Below are positions 5,037 through 5,785 of a stretch of DNA of 5,785 bases, in pieces (positions within the stretch are counted from its first letter, which is position 1; each line of letters begins with the position of its first letter). A model generated the notes under the pieces. It saw only the letters and a program-made list of their open reading frames with translations, had not been told where the DNA came from and did no database searches. A program made the position numbers and the translations under genes. Source of the stretch: Rhizobiaceae bacterium (GTDB taxonomy: Bacteria > Pseudomonadota > Alphaproteobacteria > Rhizobiales > Rhizobiaceae); contig CAJYRE010000387.1 of the NCBI GenBank assembly GCA_913776675.1, forward strand, positions 1-5,785. Reading direction: 5' to 3'.

Positions 5037-5785
5037 AGCGCATTTATATTAGTGGACCCGATTGAAAAAGAGTCACCATGCGGATGTAATATTCGCAATA
5101 ATACTGATTTCCGTGAAATATACTATGAAATTAAAGATGCTCGTAACCAAGCAAGAGCAGAAGAACGATCTGTATTACCGGGTGAGGTTCTTAAAGTTTC
5201 CAGCGATTGGAATCTTGTTAGCAATCTTGGGTTGCGGATTATTACTTCGATCAGTAAGGACATTGAAGTATTGGCATGGCTTGCAGAAGCGCATTTGCGA
5301 CTTCACAGCTTTGCCGGTCTGCGTGAGGTATATGGAGCAACTGCGTCACTTTTGAATGACCATTGGGATGAAATTCATTCAATCGATGAAAATGATGTTG
5401 AGGAAAAATTAGCCCCTTTGGCCGGATTGAACGGTTTTGGCACAGAAGGCACACTGATCCAGCCGTTGCGACTTGTCTCACTGGTTCCGGGTGGAAAATT
5501 TGGCGAGTTGAGCCTGTGGGATTATCAATTGGGTCAGCGCAGTGATGAGGCTGGTCGGCGTGAAGCGATTTATAACGCGGCCACAGAAGCGGGCGTGGCA
5601 GCCATGTCGGCCCATCTTACCGAGGTCAATGCCTGCATCGAATCCTTTGCTGCCTTGAACGATGTGTTGAATGCGCGGGCGGGAAACTTGGCACCGCCAA
5701 GCTCTAACATCCGCAATGTTTTGCTGGAAATTGCCGCTGCTATCCGCAGTCTGGGTGGACGCGACGATGGCCCCACACCGACCCA
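5034..5785 (+). CDS. tssA: TssA (ImpA), T6SS baseplate/assembly protein, N-terminal part
   Basis: TssA proteins carry an ImpA_N domain and help assemble the T6SS baseplate and prime tube/sheath growth in the cytoplasm. The visible 250 residues, open at the right edge, read DPIEKESPCGCN at about 8-19. This is the characteristic start of ImpA_N, whose usual form is P-I-x-x-x-x-P-C-G. It continues with SSDWNLVSNLGLRIITSISKD (about 56-76) and IEVLAWLAEAHLRLHSFAGL (about 78-96), matching the conserved core where W and the A-W-L-x-x-A-x-L-R run recur in the family. The domain ends around 180-200. The start is GTG. It is divergent from clpV and is expected to be the first gene of the imp operon, followed by tssB/tssC. 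The first 40 codons or so are AT-rich (about 36% GC by hand count at 5041-5160). The C-terminal subtype of TssA lies outside the window. Confidence 0.9.
   Translation, partial: MSAFILVDPIEKESPCGCNIRNNTDFREIYYEIKDARNQARAEERSVLPGEVLKVSSDWNLVSNLGLRIITSISKDIEVLAWLAEAHLRLHSFAGLREVYGATASLLNDHWDEIHSIDENDVEEKLAPLAGLNGFGTEGTLIQPLRLVSLVPGGKFGELSLWDYQLGQRSDEAGRREAIYNAATEAGVAAMSAHLTEVNACIESFAALNDVLNARAGNLAPPSSNIRNVLLEIAAAIRSLGGRDDGPTPT

Noticed and set aside
4861..5043. Leftward 60-codon frame in the clpV-tssA spacer, with some hydrophobic residues
   Set aside because: No ribosome binding site before its ATG, it overlaps the tssA start and the promoter signals, and its make-up reflects AT-rich non-coding DNA.
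5062..5355. Rightward ATG frame of 97 codons near the start of tssA
   Set aside because: It lies out of frame inside tssA, whose product has the conserved ImpA_N pattern from the GTG at 5034.

Overview
The window is the junction of a type VI secretion system (T6SS) locus from an alphaproteobacterium, most likely a member of the Rhizobiales (Agrobacterium/Rhizobium type). The evidence is the Hcp protein, which looks very like the agrobacterial one, and the gene order. ClpV and Hcp are read leftward, and TssA/ImpA is read rightward, divergent from clpV. This is the arrangement known from the divergent hcp and imp operons of Agrobacterium tumefaciens. The assignment rests on recognition by eye, since no search was run.

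Layout, right to left. The first 250 codons of tssA (baseplate-associated TssA/ImpA, GTG start) run off the right edge at 5034-5785 (+). An AT-rich divergent control region lies at 4815-5033, with candidate back-to-back promoters that share one -35 sequence. clpV/tssH occupies 4814-2145 (-); it encodes the two-ring AAA+ ATPase that disassembles contracted sheaths. A 162-bp spacer with two tandem bulged hairpins separates it from hcp/tssD (1982-1506, -), which encodes the inner-tube protein. A strong rho-independent terminator sits directly behind hcp. After a further leader comes an unrecognised 358-residue protein (1255-179, -) with an N-terminal hydrophobic segment. Two bases after its stop begins a gene for an exported protein with a clear signal peptide, cut by the left edge (176-1, -).

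How the genes work together. TssA helps build the baseplate and sheath/tube, Hcp stacks into the tube that is fired, and ClpV recycles the contracted sheath. In Agrobacterium the genes after hcp encode effectors, immunity proteins and VgrG. By position, the 358-aa protein and the tightly coupled periplasmic protein are therefore candidates for a cargo effector and its immunity protein. That is inference: no catalytic motif or known toxin family was recognised in either. This pair is the most likely place for undescribed biology in the window.
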